Part shown: in pieces, positions 18,416-28,191 of the stretch | Numbering within the stretch: position 1 is the first letter of the stretch | Layout of the letters: every line of letters starts with the position of its first letter | The notes under the pieces: model-generated | The model's database searches: none | Told to the model about the DNA's origin: nothing | What the model saw: only the letters and a program-made list of their open reading frames with translations | Position numbers and translations under genes: made by a program | Assembly (NCBI GenBank): GCA_964399835.1 | Contig: CAYNSJ010000001.1 | Location: 44,879-108,878, forward strand | Direction of reading: 5' to 3' | DNA length: 64,000 nt | DNA from: Methanosphaera sp964399835 | GTDB taxonomy: Archaea > Methanobacteriota > Methanobacteria > Methanobacteriales > Methanobacteriaceae

Positions 18416-19021
18416 CTAATTTTTTGAATATAATATAGAAGTAACATTGTTCATATATTTAGGTAATTTAGGTTTACTTAATTTTTCATTGTTCTCAAGA
18501 TGTTCTGATAAATTTTCATTTATGGGAATTAATGGTACATTAAATAATTTCTCAATAACCATTCTAGAATCAACACCTAAAGAAGCTAAAGAATATCTCA
18601 TTTTTTCTGGATGTATACATTCATCATATTCTTTTCGACAATCAACATCACAAAGAGTACAAGGTCCTGTTATACTAATAGCTTTTTTATAGTTCTTTTC
18701 TTGATTAAATACATTTTCTTTAGTTTTATTAGTTTCAGGATAAAAACTTTCTTTTAATACATTTTCAAATTCTTCATCAGTATATTCTTTTTCATAATCT
18801 TCTTTCTTGAAATCTAATTTTGTTAAAGTAACATCAATGTAATCATAGTTTAATATAAATTCTTTAGTATCAATATCTAATGGTGAACAAGAATAATTAG
18901 TATCATATCTTGCACATTGAGTACAATACCCTTGTACACGATTAAAATCAGCATATTTATCATAAAAATCTTTTGTTGACATAGTTTTAGTATATCTATT
19001 AACTTCATAAGTTAAAGTCAT
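18416..19021 (-). CDS. DUF2284 cysteine-rich metal-binding protein
   Basis: The 201-residue protein has ten cysteines arranged as CTQCARYDTNYSCSP near residue 31-45 and CTLCDVDCRKEYDECIHPEKM near 125-145 (by parts), the pattern of DUF2284 predicted metal- or iron-sulfur-binding proteins of anaerobes. No function is established for the family. There is no signal peptide, so it is cytosolic. The ATG at 19021 is preferred because GGAG lies nine bases before it; TTG and ATG codons just upstream overlap that site. It is a single gene, convergent with pycB. Confidence 0.8.
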   Translation of the reverse strand: MTLTYEVNRYTKTMSTKDFYDKYADFNRVQGYCTQCARYDTNYSCSPLDIDTKEFILNYDYIDVTLTKLDFKKEDYEKEYTDEEFENVLKESFYPETNKTKENVFNQEKNYKKAISITGPCTLCDVDCRKEYDECIHPEKMRYSLASLGVDSRMVIEKLFNVPLIPINENLSEHLENNEKLSKPKLPKYMNNVTSILYSKN

Positions 19022-19241
19022 AATTTTCATCTCCAATAAATGATTATAAGTTATATTTTTAAAATTATATATATTACTAGATAATTAGTCTTAATAATCT
19101 TTTATTAATAAATTTAGTTAATATTATTCTATTCTAATTTCATATATTGTACTGATTTAAGTTTTATTTACTAATTTTGATTAGATTAAACAAAATTGTT
19201 AGTGTATACTCTTATTTTTTTTTAATTTTATTTCTATACTA

Positions 19242-19925
19242 TTATTTTTCGTAATTTGTAGGATCATTTATTTTTGCTTTAATAAATGCTCTTTTTCTAC
19301 GTTTACAAGATTCACAGACACCACAATGTTTTTCATTACCTGTATAACATGAATAACTTAAATTCATAGGAGCATTATTTTTATGTCCTGTTTCAACTAT
19401 TTCCTTTTTTGTCATATCAATAAGGGGTGCTTTAATTTCTATATTATCAAATGATCCATATTCTATTGTTTTATTAAATGATTCTAAATATTCTTTAGAA
19501 TTATCTGGAAAAGTAACTGCTTCTTCATAGTCCCAACCTACAATAATTATTTCTGCATGAATACTTTCTGCATATGCTAAAGCTATACTACTAAATACTG
19601 TATTTCGTGCAGGAACCCAAACTGATTTGGCTGTTTTTAAAGATTGATCATAGTTATCTAAATCATTATCTGATGGATGAGGTATTGAAGAATTAGTAGT
19701 TAATGTAGAATTACTTATTTTTTCAAGCCATGGTAAATCTATAACTACATGTTTCATTGATAATTCATGACATATCTCACTTGCAGCTAGTACTTCTTGA
19801 TTAAAACTATGTTGACCATAATTAAATGTTAATGCTGTAAGTTCATATTCATTATTATATACTGATGTTGCTACGGTAGAATCTAATCCTCCAGATAATA
19901 TTGTTATTCCTTTTGGTTTTGTCAT
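19242..19925 (-). CDS. queC: 7-cyano-7-deazaguanine (preQ0) synthase
   Basis: The 227-residue PP-loop ATPase has SGGLDSTVA near residues 11-19, YGQHSFNQE, VPARNTVF and the C-terminal zinc-binding CYTGNEKHCGVCESC. QueC converts carboxy-deazaguanine to preQ0. In archaea preQ0 goes to archaeosine at G15 of tRNA rather than to queuosine. The start is two bases after the larC stop, so the two genes are translationally adjacent, with larC first. QueD, QueE and the transglycosylase are not in the window. Confidence 0.93.
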   Translation of the reverse strand: MTKPKGITILSGGLDSTVATSVYNNEYELTALTFNYGQHSFNQEVLAASEICHELSMKHVVIDLPWLEKISNSTLTTNSSIPHPSDNDLDNYDQSLKTAKSVWVPARNTVFSSIALAYAESIHAEIIIVGWDYEEAVTFPDNSKEYLESFNKTIEYGSFDNIEIKAPLIDMTKKEIVETGHKNNAPMNLSYSCYTGNEKHCGVCESCKRRKRAFIKAKINDPTNYEK

Positions 19926-19927
19926 GT

Positions 19928-21151
19928 TTATTTTCCTTCTCTCAAATATTTTTTATATTCTTGTTCGGCTAATTTCATAAGATCTCTAAGGGGAATATCT
20001 GTTTTATCGGAAATTCTTTTAATATCCTCATATTCCGGACTACATTTTATGATTTTATCTTCAATATATCCTATTTTAAATTGTATTGTTTCATTTTCAT
20101 TATTTATTTTCATTGTAAATGGCACATTTTCTCTTTTTGCCACAGCTCTATGTGCACAGGGTAGTATTCTAATACCTAATGTTCCTGTTTCTTCCATTAT
20201 AACTTTTATAAGGTGTTCTCTATTATGGTTAGGTGTAATTACTTTTAAAATATGCCCTGGTCTATTTTTTTTCATTATTGTTGGTGTTAAACTAACATCT
20301 CGAGCTCCTTCATTAAGTAATTTATTATAAAGATTTCCTAGAACTTCTCCTGTTAATGTATCAAGATTAGTTTCAAGAACAGTTATACTGTCATTATCCA
20401 TATATTTTTCAGCTTTTATTAGTCGTAATGCATTAAGTGTTTTAGTATCTTTAGATCCAGCTCCATATCCAATTTTTTTATTTATTATTGTTGGATGATA
20501 TTGACAATATTCATCAGTAATATTTACTAATATTGCAGATCCTGTAGGTGTAGCAAGTTCTGTTTGAACAGTACCTCCATGAGTAGGTACATTTTTTAAT
20601 ATATTAGCAACAGCAGGGGCTGGAACTGGAAGAAGTCCATGTTGAGTTTTTACAGTACCACATCCTGTTGCAACAGGTAATGAGTATATTTTATCTTCAT
20701 CTAATTTTAATAGATAGTATCCATATGATGCACCAATAACATCAGCTATTGCATCAGCAAGTCCCACTTCATGAAAATGAATAGTTTCTAATGTTTTACC
20801 ATGAACTTCTGATTCTGCTATTGCAATTGTTTTAAATATTTTTTTAGATAATGATATGGTTTTTTTAATCAATTCATCATGGGGATATTTTTCTTTTGTT
20901 ATTCTATCTAATTCATCTACAATATCAGAATAATGGCGTGTAGTGTTATCCTTTGCTTGTATATTAGCATAAGTAGTTTCTACATCTGATCGTAATTCTT
21001 TTGTTATATCTATTTTAATTTCTCCAAATTCGCTAGCATAAGAGTTTATAATATTTCTTATTTTATTTTGATCAGCACCTAAATCAATAAATGCTCCAAT
21101 AAACATGTTACCAGCTACTCCGGATGTTTGGGGGTCTATTATTAATACCAT
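19928..21151 (-). CDS. larC: Nickel pincer cofactor biosynthesis protein LarC
   Basis: The 407-residue protein matches LarC (COG1641): the start MVLIIDPQTSGVAGNMFIGA, IHFHEVGLADAIADVIG near residue 125-141, LPVPAPAVANIL and PTGSAILVNI, then a long C-terminal half with ETNLDTLTGEVLG. LarC inserts nickel into the pyridinium-dithio mononucleotide made by LarB and LarE. Many methanogens carry larC alone, and no larB or larE is visible here, so a wider nickel role is possible. It forms a pair with queC, two bases downstream. There is no histidine-rich middle region. Confidence 0.88.
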   Translation of the reverse strand: MVLIIDPQTSGVAGNMFIGAFIDLGADQNKIRNIINSYASEFGEIKIDITKELRSDVETTYANIQAKDNTTRHYSDIVDELDRITKEKYPHDELIKKTISLSKKIFKTIAIAESEVHGKTLETIHFHEVGLADAIADVIGASYGYYLLKLDEDKIYSLPVATGCGTVKTQHGLLPVPAPAVANILKNVPTHGGTVQTELATPTGSAILVNITDEYCQYHPTIINKKIGYGAGSKDTKTLNALRLIKAEKYMDNDSITVLETNLDTLTGEVLGNLYNKLLNEGARDVSLTPTIMKKNRPGHILKVITPNHNREHLIKVIMEETGTLGIRILPCAHRAVAKRENVPFTMKINNENETIQFKIGYIEDKIIKCSPEYEDIKRISDKTDIPLRDLMKLAEQEYKKYLREGK

Positions 21152-21359
21152 GTTTTCATATCCTACTGTTTTATTTTTTTTCTTTACTTAACTATTCTTA
21201 TGTAATTAAGTATTAATTAATTTATTATTTTAACAAAATGAAACGTCTTTAATAATTATTAAATTTCAATCTAGTAATATTAAGTAATACTTTTTTTATT
21301 ACTTGAAATATATTAGATAATAGAATTGAATAAATATTTTTTTAGGAGAGTATTGATTA

Positions 21360-22298
21360 ATGCAAATAAATAAACCAGAAGTTAAAATAACTGAAAAGAA
21401 CAATGGCTTAGTATTTAACAGTAAAAAACCATTGTATGTTCTAGCAAATAGATCTGGATTTGATTTTAAAAATGTGACAGAATTTGATAATCATTATCTT
21501 AATAATTCTGAATTAGAACCTGTAATTAAATCTGCAAATGGAATAACAGTAGTAGCAACAGTAGAACTTATTAAAGATAAATTTTATACAAATGTATCCA
21601 TGTTTTTTGATGCAGAATTAGATAATATATCTATAATTAATTTATATAGAACAATTATTGAAACAATATCTACTTCATCATGGGATGTTGATGCAATTAA
21701 CAAAGATGAATTAGATAATGAATTAGGTAACTTTTACAATACAATATTCATTGCATGTACAGGTAAAAGTGAAAAAGAATTACCTTTTGATATCTCTTTA
21801 TTCTATGATGCAAAAGATCTTTTGGATAAAACATTAAGAGAAGCATTGGATAAATTAGGATATCCAAAAGATGTAATTAAATATATGGAATCAATGGGTG
21901 TAACAATTGACTCTATGGTTGATGCTGGAATGGCTATGGTTGTAGGTGTAGATGATCAAACAGAAGATGAAATAAGAGAACAATTAAGAAAACAGATATT
22001 CCATGCACTTGAAGATATAAATGTTATTTCATATTTAGTAGCAGCTATAAGATTAGAAGAAGACTATGAACATCATCGTATAAGAGGAATAAATGTTGAT
22101 GATGATCCTGCATATCTTTATATGGATGAAATAATGGGAATGGCTATAGCAAATCAAATAGCAGGGACAAAAGCAATATTTAATTTTAAACGATATGATG
22201 AAGCAAAACCCGGAGTATTGGGTGTATTAGGTCCATCTGTTGATGATATAATTGGTGGGCTAATTGCTGGTTGTATGTCAAAAATATTTGAACCATAA
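21360..22298 (+). CDS. CbiS-like protein: CbiZ-like N-terminus with CobZ/PgpA-type phosphatase
   Basis: The 312-residue protein has a C-terminal half (about 165-312) of the PgpA/CobZ type: KLGYPKDVIKYMESMGVTID, YMDEIMGMAIANQIAGT, FNFKRYDEAKPG and DDIIGGLIAG. CobZ dephosphorylates alpha-ribazole phosphate or cobalamin phosphate at the last step of cobamide synthesis. The first 150 residues look like a shortened CbiZ (amidohydrolase) domain, with NGLVFNSKKPLYVLANRSG and INLYRTIIETISTSS. This resembles CbiS fusions of methanogens. A membrane PgpA role is less likely because cobS follows by 53 bases. AGGAGAG precedes the ATG. Confidence 0.72.
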   Translation: MQINKPEVKITEKNNGLVFNSKKPLYVLANRSGFDFKNVTEFDNHYLNNSELEPVIKSANGITVVATVELIKDKFYTNVSMFFDAELDNISIINLYRTIIETISTSSWDVDAINKDELDNELGNFYNTIFIACTGKSEKELPFDISLFYDAKDLLDKTLREALDKLGYPKDVIKYMESMGVTIDSMVDAGMAMVVGVDDQTEDEIREQLRKQIFHALEDINVISYLVAAIRLEEDYEHHRIRGINVDDDPAYLYMDEIMGMAIANQIAGTKAIFNFKRYDEAKPGVLGVLGPSVDDIIGGLIAGCMSKIFEP

Positions 22299-22351
22299 AA
22301 TATAAACATATTAATAAGAATATAGTAGAAAAAAATAATGGAGACAATATA

Positions 22352-23167
22352 GTGGTAAACCCAAAGAAAGTAAGTCCCACTAAATTAGGACAAGATACTC
22401 GAAAAGCAAATCTTAATATTAGTGTTGATGGAATATTAGGATTAATCAGTTTTTCATCTATAATACCTATAAAAAGGATGGTTCCTATAGAAAAAATGTC
22501 TGGTAGTGTAATTTTATGGCCATACATAGGAATAATTATAGGTGGTGTAGCTGCAGTAGTAGCCTACATTTTAACATCTTTATTAGCTCTTCCACAACTT
22601 TTAACTGCAGCAATAGTTTATGCATTTATATTATGGTTTACTGGATTTAATCATATTGATGGTGTAATCGATATGGGTGATGGATTAATGGTCCATGGAG
22701 ATCATAAGAAAAGATTAAGTGTAATGCGAGATTCTATGGTAGGAACAGGTGGAATAACAGCATTCTTTATCATTGGATTATTAACTGTTGTATCTTTATC
22801 TGAAATACCTGTTGCAATGTTTATAGCTTCAATAGTACTAATGGAAATATGTGCCAAGCTTGGAATGATTACAACAATGTGTTTTGGAACAAGTGATACT
22901 CATGGAATTGGTCATGAAATAAAAAAAGGAGTTGATGCTAAAGTACTTATGCCAACAATAGTAGTTATATTAGTAATAGGTTATTTATTGCTAAATGTTT
23001 CAGGGGTAATGGCAGTAGCAGCAACAGTAATAGTAGGATTATTAGTATCATATGTAGCACAAAAAAATTTTGGTTGTGTAACAGGAGATGCATTAGGGGC
23101 ATCTAATGAAATATCAAGATTAATAACACTTTTATTTATACTAATAAACTTACATATAATAATTTAA
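22352..23167 (+). CDS. cobS: Adenosylcobinamide-GDP ribazoletransferase (cobalamin synthase)
   Basis: The 271-residue membrane protein has six to seven hydrophobic segments and the Mg-binding signature HIDGVIDMGDGL near residues 101-112, followed by RLSVMRDSMVGTGG. It joins GDP-cobinamide to alpha-ribazole in the membrane. The start is GTG at 22352, with GGAGAC seven bases ahead; the N-terminal 40 residues are polar and a little longer than usual, so an internal Met at the IPIKRM segment is possible. It lies between the CobZ-like gene and trm56, which starts 15 bases after its stop. Confidence 0.92.
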   Translation: MVNPKKVSPTKLGQDTRKANLNISVDGILGLISFSSIIPIKRMVPIEKMSGSVILWPYIGIIIGGVAAVVAYILTSLLALPQLLTAAIVYAFILWFTGFNHIDGVIDMGDGLMVHGDHKKRLSVMRDSMVGTGGITAFFIIGLLTVVSLSEIPVAMFIASIVLMEICAKLGMITTMCFGTSDTHGIGHEIKKGVDAKVLMPTIVVILVIGYLLLNVSGVMAVAATVIVGLLVSYVAQKNFGCVTGDALGASNEISRLITLLFILINLHIII

Positions 23168-23182
23168 AATAGGAGAATATGA

Positions 23183-23713
23183 ATGATAACTGTATTAAGA
23201 TTAGATCATAGAATGGCAAGAGATGCAAGAATAACAACACATGTTTGTTTAACTTCAAGAGCATTTGGTGCTGATAAAGTTATATTAAATGGAGATCATG
23301 ATCAACATATTATAGATTCAGTACATAAAATAACTAATAGTTGGGGTGGAGATTTTCAGATAGATTATAATGAAAGTTATAAACAAGTAATTAAAGATCA
23401 TAAAAAACAAGGATATGAAATAATTCATTTAACTATGTATGGAAAACCCGTTCAAGAAGCAATACCACCTATAAAAGATAATGGTAAAAATAAACTAATT
23501 ATTGTTGGGGGATCTAGAGTACCAACAGAAGTTTATGAAGCAGCAGATTGGAATGTCAGTGTAACAACTCAACCTCATTCTGAAGTAGCAGCATTAGCAA
23601 TATGTTTGGATTTATTACATGATAGAAAAGAATTAGAAAAAACATATACTGATGGAAAAATGCATATAATACCAAATAATGAACGTAAAGAAGTAGTAAG
23701 AGATGATAATTAA
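23183..23713 (+). CDS. trm56: tRNA (cytidine-56-2'-O)-methyltransferase (aTrm56)
   Basis: The 176-residue SPOUT-class protein starts with ITVLRLDHRMARDARITTHV, the archaeal Trm56 signature, and has LIIVGGSRVPTEVYE near 108-122 and TTQPHSEVAALAICLDLL near 133-150, which form the SAM-binding knot. It methylates C56 in the T loop of tRNA, a modification confined to archaea. AGGAGAAT precedes the ATG by about five bases, and the gene follows cobS by 15 bases, so it is likely the third gene of the cobamide transcript. The functional link between the two is not obvious. Confidence 0.9.
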   Translation: MITVLRLDHRMARDARITTHVCLTSRAFGADKVILNGDHDQHIIDSVHKITNSWGGDFQIDYNESYKQVIKDHKKQGYEIIHLTMYGKPVQEAIPPIKDNGKNKLIIVGGSRVPTEVYEAADWNVSVTTQPHSEVAALAICLDLLHDRKELEKTYTDGKMHIIPNNERKEVVRDDN

Positions 23714-23748
23714 ATCATTTCTTTTATTTACTAATTTTTATACTTTTT

Positions 23749-24651
23749 TTAAATTATACTTATTAAGATAGGTAGTGTAATTAAACTAATAATCATACTA
23801 ATAATTATACAATCTGAACTCAATTTAACATCTAAATCATAATCAATCGCAAATGCTAAAGTAAACATTGCACAAGGCATAGCTGATTGAATGATTCCTA
23901 TTGTAAACTCAAATCTATTAATTCCAAGTAAATAAAAAATTCCTATGGCTATAATTGGATTTATAACTAATTTAATTATGGAAACTAATGAAACCATTTT
24001 TAAATCTCTTGTAAGTCCACTGAAATCTATAGATAATCCTAATGAAATTAGTATTAAAGGTATAGTTGCAGCTTTTAAATAACTCAATGAACTAAGTACT
24101 ACTTCTCCAATTTGTATATTAAGTAAATTAAAAGTAAAACCTAATATTAAAGCCCATAATAATGGAAGAGTAATAACTTTTTTAATAACTTTTTTAATAT
24201 CCCCTCCAAATATGAATAGTAATATGATATTTAATAAAATAAGCATTATATTTGTATTTATATCACAAAATATTGCTCTTATAAGTCCATCATTACCAAA
24301 TATACCTAATATAACCGGAAAACCTATAAACGCAGTACTACTCATCATTATAACAGTTAATACAGTCCATATGGTTTTTTTATCATATTGTTTTAATGAA
24401 AGAAATGCATAGGTTAAGCCACCTAATAAAAAACTACTTATTAATCCTGCTATTGGAAGCATCCCTAATTTAGGTAATAAGCTCATATTTGAATTATATA
24501 TTGAATAAAAAACTAATGAGGGTAAAGCAATATTTAATACAATTTTGTTTATTGTGTTAGTATCTTCAGTTGTTAATAAACCTACTTTTTTAGTAAGATA
24601 TCCTATGAATATTATTATTAGTATTGTTAGAAATGTAAATTCTAAATTCAT
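23749..24651 (-). CDS. AEC-family transporter (auxin efflux carrier type)
   Basis: The 300-residue protein is almost entirely hydrophobic with about ten membrane segments in two halves. FIGYLTKKVGLLTTEDTNTI after the first helix, and IVLNIALPSLVFYSIYNS near residue 40-57, are typical of the AEC family, as is the C-terminal GIIQSAMPCAMFTLAFAIDY. Members move organic anions such as malate, or amino acids, across the membrane; the substrate here is unknown. It is a lone gene with GGAGATAAT directly before the ATG and converges on trm56. Confidence 0.83.
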   Translation of the reverse strand: MNLEFTFLTILIIIFIGYLTKKVGLLTTEDTNTINKIVLNIALPSLVFYSIYNSNMSLLPKLGMLPIAGLISSFLLGGLTYAFLSLKQYDKKTIWTVLTVIMMSSTAFIGFPVILGIFGNDGLIRAIFCDINTNIMLILLNIILLFIFGGDIKKVIKKVITLPLLWALILGFTFNLLNIQIGEVVLSSLSYLKAATIPLILISLGLSIDFSGLTRDLKMVSLVSIIKLVINPIIAIGIFYLLGINRFEFTIGIIQSAMPCAMFTLAFAIDYDLDVKLSSDCIIISMIISLITLPILISII

Positions 24652-24777
24652 ATTATCTCCATTAAAATAGGCTTATTTTATTTAAATATATATTATTGTT
24701 AATTATTTTAAAGTTTAATTAGTAAGGGTAAAATAATAAAAAATAGTAAAAAAAAGGGGATTAAGTGGATAAATAAT

Positions 24778-25881
24778 TTATTGATCTATTTTACCAGCAA
24801 TAAAATCTTCAACTTTTTCACATGCTATGTCATCAGAGTATTGTTCTGGTGGATGTTTCATAGTATATGATGAAATGGATGTTAAAGCTCCTCCAATACC
24901 TCTTTTCAATGCTAATTTACAACATCGAATAGTATCAATAACACATCCAGCACTATTAGGACTATCTTCTACACTTAATCTAAGTTCTATGTTCATAGGT
25001 ACATCACCAAATGTTCGTCCTTCCATACGTAAGAAACATAGTTTATTATCTTTCTGCCATGGTACATAATCACTTGGTCCAATATGGATATCATCATCAT
25101 CTAATCTATGAGCTAGTACTGATTGTACTGCTTCTGTTTTTGATTCTCTTTTTGATGCTAATCTATCATGATTTAACATATTTAAGAAATCAGTATTTCC
25201 ACCAGTATTCAATTGATAAGTTCTATCTAATTTTACACCACGGTTTTTAAATAAATTGGCTAATGTTCTATGGGTTATAGTTGCACCAATCTGAGCTTTT
25301 ATGTCATCTCCGATACAAGGTAATCCTTTTGCTTTAAATTTTTGTTCATATTCAGGATCACTTACTATAAATATAGGAACACAATTGATAAATGCAATTT
25401 CAGCATCTAAAGCACACTCAGCATAAAATTTTCCAGCTTTTTCAGAGCCTACTGGTAAATAATTAACTAATATTTCAGCTCCACTATCTTTTAATATTTT
25501 TACAATTTCTTCTTTTGTATTTTCGGGTTCATCTGAAATTATAAATGTTGAATCATCTTTATACTTTTTCATATGTGGTGCTACACCATCTAGTACTTTC
25601 CCCATTGTGACTTTTACACCAGTCTCCTCTAAATCAGGGTAAAAAATCTTTGTACAATTTGGTTTAGCATATATAGCTTCGCTTAGGTCTTTCCCTACTT
25701 TCCTTTGATCTATATCTATAGCTGCTACTACTTCAATATCTGATGGTTTGTATCCATCTATTTTCCAATGCATTAATCCATCAGTATCTTCTTCTTTTTT
25801 ATCTTCGTAGTAATATAATCCTTGTATTAATGAACTAGCACAGTTACCTATTCCAACAACAGCTATTTTTATTTTATCCAT
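24778..25881 (-). CDS. ino1: Inositol-3-phosphate synthase
   Basis: The 367-residue protein has the Rossmann start IKIAVVGIGNCASSLIQGL, AAIDIDQRKVGKDL, an NYLPVGSEKA segment near 140-150, the catalytic-region GDDIKAQIGATITHR near 193-207 and NTGGNTDFLNML. It converts glucose-6-phosphate to myo-inositol-1-phosphate with NAD, and in Methanobacteriales this leads to archaetidylinositol lipids. Length agrees with the short prokaryotic form. GAGGTTTAATA lies ahead of the ATG. It is a single gene with 188 quiet bases upstream. Confidence 0.9.
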   Translation of the reverse strand: MDKIKIAVVGIGNCASSLIQGLYYYEDKKEEDTDGLMHWKIDGYKPSDIEVVAAIDIDQRKVGKDLSEAIYAKPNCTKIFYPDLEETGVKVTMGKVLDGVAPHMKKYKDDSTFIISDEPENTKEEIVKILKDSGAEILVNYLPVGSEKAGKFYAECALDAEIAFINCVPIFIVSDPEYEQKFKAKGLPCIGDDIKAQIGATITHRTLANLFKNRGVKLDRTYQLNTGGNTDFLNMLNHDRLASKRESKTEAVQSVLAHRLDDDDIHIGPSDYVPWQKDNKLCFLRMEGRTFGDVPMNIELRLSVEDSPNSAGCVIDTIRCCKLALKRGIGGALTSISSYTMKHPPEQYSDDIACEKVEDFIAGKIDQ

Positions 25882-26069
25882 TATTAAACCTCTAATTTTC
25901 TTATTATTTTATGGATTTTATTAATCCTTATTTTTTTCTGAATGGTGATTATGTTTTGTCGTTATATTATGATCATGAATTATTAAGTTAAATTATTGTA
26001 AAATTCATACTATACTTTTATCTATTTTTTCAATAATTAAATATTTACTATAGTATATTATATAAAAAT

Positions 26070-26960
26070 TTAATTTTTTTGAAGAATTCCCGTTATTTTC
26101 GCACTCATATCATCAGCTTGGTGTAAAGCTATAGCTTCAGGTATTTTTGGATCAACAGTTGAACCCCATCCTAATTTAGTTTCACCATGATGACTTAATA
26201 TCATATGTATTAGTTTATCTTCAAGTTCTTCATTCATTTCCATTAAATTCATTTTTTCTTCAACAAGAGAAGCTGATATATGTAAATGATCTATTAATCT
26301 TCCACGTTTAGTCATATCAATAGTATTATCTTTCATATAATAAGTTTCAATTTTTCCTATATCATGTAATATAGCTCCAGTTATTAGTAAATCTTTATTG
26401 ATTTCAGAATAAAGTTCGGTTATAGTCTCACAAATTGTTACTACTTCTAATGTATGAATTAAAAGGCCTCCTTTATAATTATGATGGTGATATTTAGCAG
26501 CAGGTGATGTAAAAAACTTATCTGTAAATTCAACATCATTAAAAAATAGGTTAAGAAGCTGTCTTAATTCTGAATTTTCTATTCTATTTATAATAGTCAT
26601 TAATTTATCTATTTCTACGTCAATATTTTTAACTTCTCTTTGGAAATTTTCCATTTCATAATGTCTAGCTGGATTGATTTTTTTAATTAGTATATTGTAT
26701 TTTCCACTATTTGCAGGAAATTCTTGTATTTTTCCAACAATATTGTTAATTGTATTAATTTCTATGGAATTATAAGTTTTATTAATACTTTTAGGGAACA
26801 TTCTTCCTTTAATCTCGCCAGTTTTATCTAATAAATCCAATTCAATATAAGGTTTTCCATTCACAGAATGTTTTATTATTTTTTGTGTTATCACAAATTG
26901 ACTAATTATTTCACGATCACTATTGAAGTTTTTTATATAATCTTCTTCTTTTTTTGGCAA
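26070..26960 (-). CDS. OB-fold plus HD-domain nuclease-like protein (YhaM-like)
   Basis: The 296-residue protein starts with an OB-fold nucleic acid-binding region (residues 15-100, with FVITQKIIKHSVNGKPYIEL and GEIKGRMFP). A middle helix leads to an HD domain with YHHHNYKGGLLIHTLEV near 157-173, HDIGK near 198-202 and ILSHHGE. The order OB then HD is that of YhaM/CbfI 3'-5' exoribonucleases. The start is TTG at 26960, supported by AAGGGTAA five bases upstream; the next Met would remove the first strand of the OB fold. Cytosolic; lone gene. Confidence 0.8.
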   Translation of the reverse strand: MPKKEEDYIKNFNSDREIISQFVITQKIIKHSVNGKPYIELDLLDKTGEIKGRMFPKSINKTYNSIEINTINNIVGKIQEFPANSGKYNILIKKINPARHYEMENFQREVKNIDVEIDKLMTIINRIENSELRQLLNLFFNDVEFTDKFFTSPAAKYHHHNYKGGLLIHTLEVVTICETITELYSEINKDLLITGAILHDIGKIETYYMKDNTIDMTKRGRLIDHLHISASLVEEKMNLMEMNEELEDKLIHMILSHHGETKLGWGSTVDPKIPEAIALHQADDMSAKITGILQKN

Positions 26961-27262
26961 TTAGTTACCCTTCTTTTTTTTTGGTTGTCTATTAAATATT
27001 ATATTACTGTTTTCTTTTTATTGTTTTTTTGTATTGGGTATATAAGTTATTAATATATTAATTCTAACTTATTATTAGTTTTATATTTAGTATTACTTTA
27101 TATACTTTAATTTATATAGAATTAATAATATTTTTTTTAATTAAAAATTATTTTATTTAATAATTAAATATTTAATAAATAATTTAAATAAATTTGAATA
27201 AGATTAATATTTATTTATGTAAAATAATATAATAAAATAAACAAATTTAGAAGGAATAAATT
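26961..27262 (+). promoter_or_regulatory. Divergent AT-rich intergenic region before the nicotianamine synthase gene
   Basis: No gene is seen in these 302 bases. They separate divergent genes and must hold promoters in both directions. AGTATTACTTTATATACTTT at 27088-27107 joins the recurrent AGTATTACTT motif to a TATA-like TTTATATA. The last 100 bases are almost pure A/T. Confidence 0.4.
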
Positions 27263-28063
27263 ATGAGTTGTTATAAATATTGGGATAAATTATTAGAAGT
27301 ATCCCACGATCTTGGGGATTATTCATATCCTATCGAAAATCCAGATAAAGTAATACCTTTATTAGATTCTGTAGAAGTCATAGCACATGATAAAGAAATA
27401 GATTTTGATTCAGCAAAGCATATATTTGAAAATAAAACAATGGTTGATGCTTTAAATAAAATTAGAAAATTTTATGTAACAATGGGAGCAAGTTTAGAAA
27501 GAGACAATGCATTATCAATAATAAATGCAGAAAATCCAATAGAAAAGATGAAAGAATTTCATTTTTATGAACGATATGAAATGTTAATAGCAAATGAACA
27601 AAGTATGATTCATCTTAATGAAGGACAAAAATTAGTTTTCATTGGTGGAGGACCATTACCTTTAACATTAATAATGTTTAATAAATTGTATAACATAAAG
27701 GGAATTAGTGTTGAAATACAACCAGAAATAGCAGACATCTCAAGAAAAATGCTTAAAAAGATTGGTTTAGATAATGAAATCGAAGTATTAACTGGTGATG
27801 AAACAATAATTAAAGATCTAACTGATTATGATACAATAATGATTGCTGCTTTTGCTGTACCAAAAGAAAGAGTATTTCAAAATGTAAGAAAATATTCTAA
27901 ATCTAATGTACCTATAATGTATAGGACATATAGTGGGATGCGAAAGATATTATATGAACCTATAGATGATAATGCATTTAAAGGATATAAAGAAAAAGAA
28001 AGGAAATTACCTCCAGGAAAAGTAAATAATACTTCTGTTTTGCTTGAAAAAATTGAAAATTAA
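27263..28063 (+). CDS. Nicotianamine synthase-like enzyme
   Basis: The 266-residue protein matches archaeal nicotianamine synthase: an N-terminal helical part, YERYEMLIANEQSMI near 99-113, and a SAM-binding Rossmann part with KLVFIGGGPLPLTLIMFN near 122-139, GISVEIQPEIADISRKML and TGDETIIKDL, then TIMIAAFAVPKERVF. The characterised relative from Methanothermobacter condenses aminopropyl groups of SAM with glutamate to thermonicotianamine, a metal chelator. Function here is inferred by family. AAGGAATAAATT precedes the ATG. It is followed by two QueG-like genes on the same strand. Confidence 0.85.
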   Translation: MSCYKYWDKLLEVSHDLGDYSYPIENPDKVIPLLDSVEVIAHDKEIDFDSAKHIFENKTMVDALNKIRKFYVTMGASLERDNALSIINAENPIEKMKEFHFYERYEMLIANEQSMIHLNEGQKLVFIGGGPLPLTLIMFNKLYNIKGISVEIQPEIADISRKMLKKIGLDNEIEVLTGDETIIKDLTDYDTIMIAAFAVPKERVFQNVRKYSKSNVPIMYRTYSGMRKILYEPIDDNAFKGYKEKERKLPPGKVNNTSVLLEKIEN

Positions 28064-28191
28064 ACTATTTACTTTTTAATTTAATTATATCAATAAAAAA
28101 TAATTTAACAAATAGCATAATACGTAATGTTATTATTAATTAAATATAGATATCTAACCATATTTTTCTAATTTAAATGGGATTGATTATA

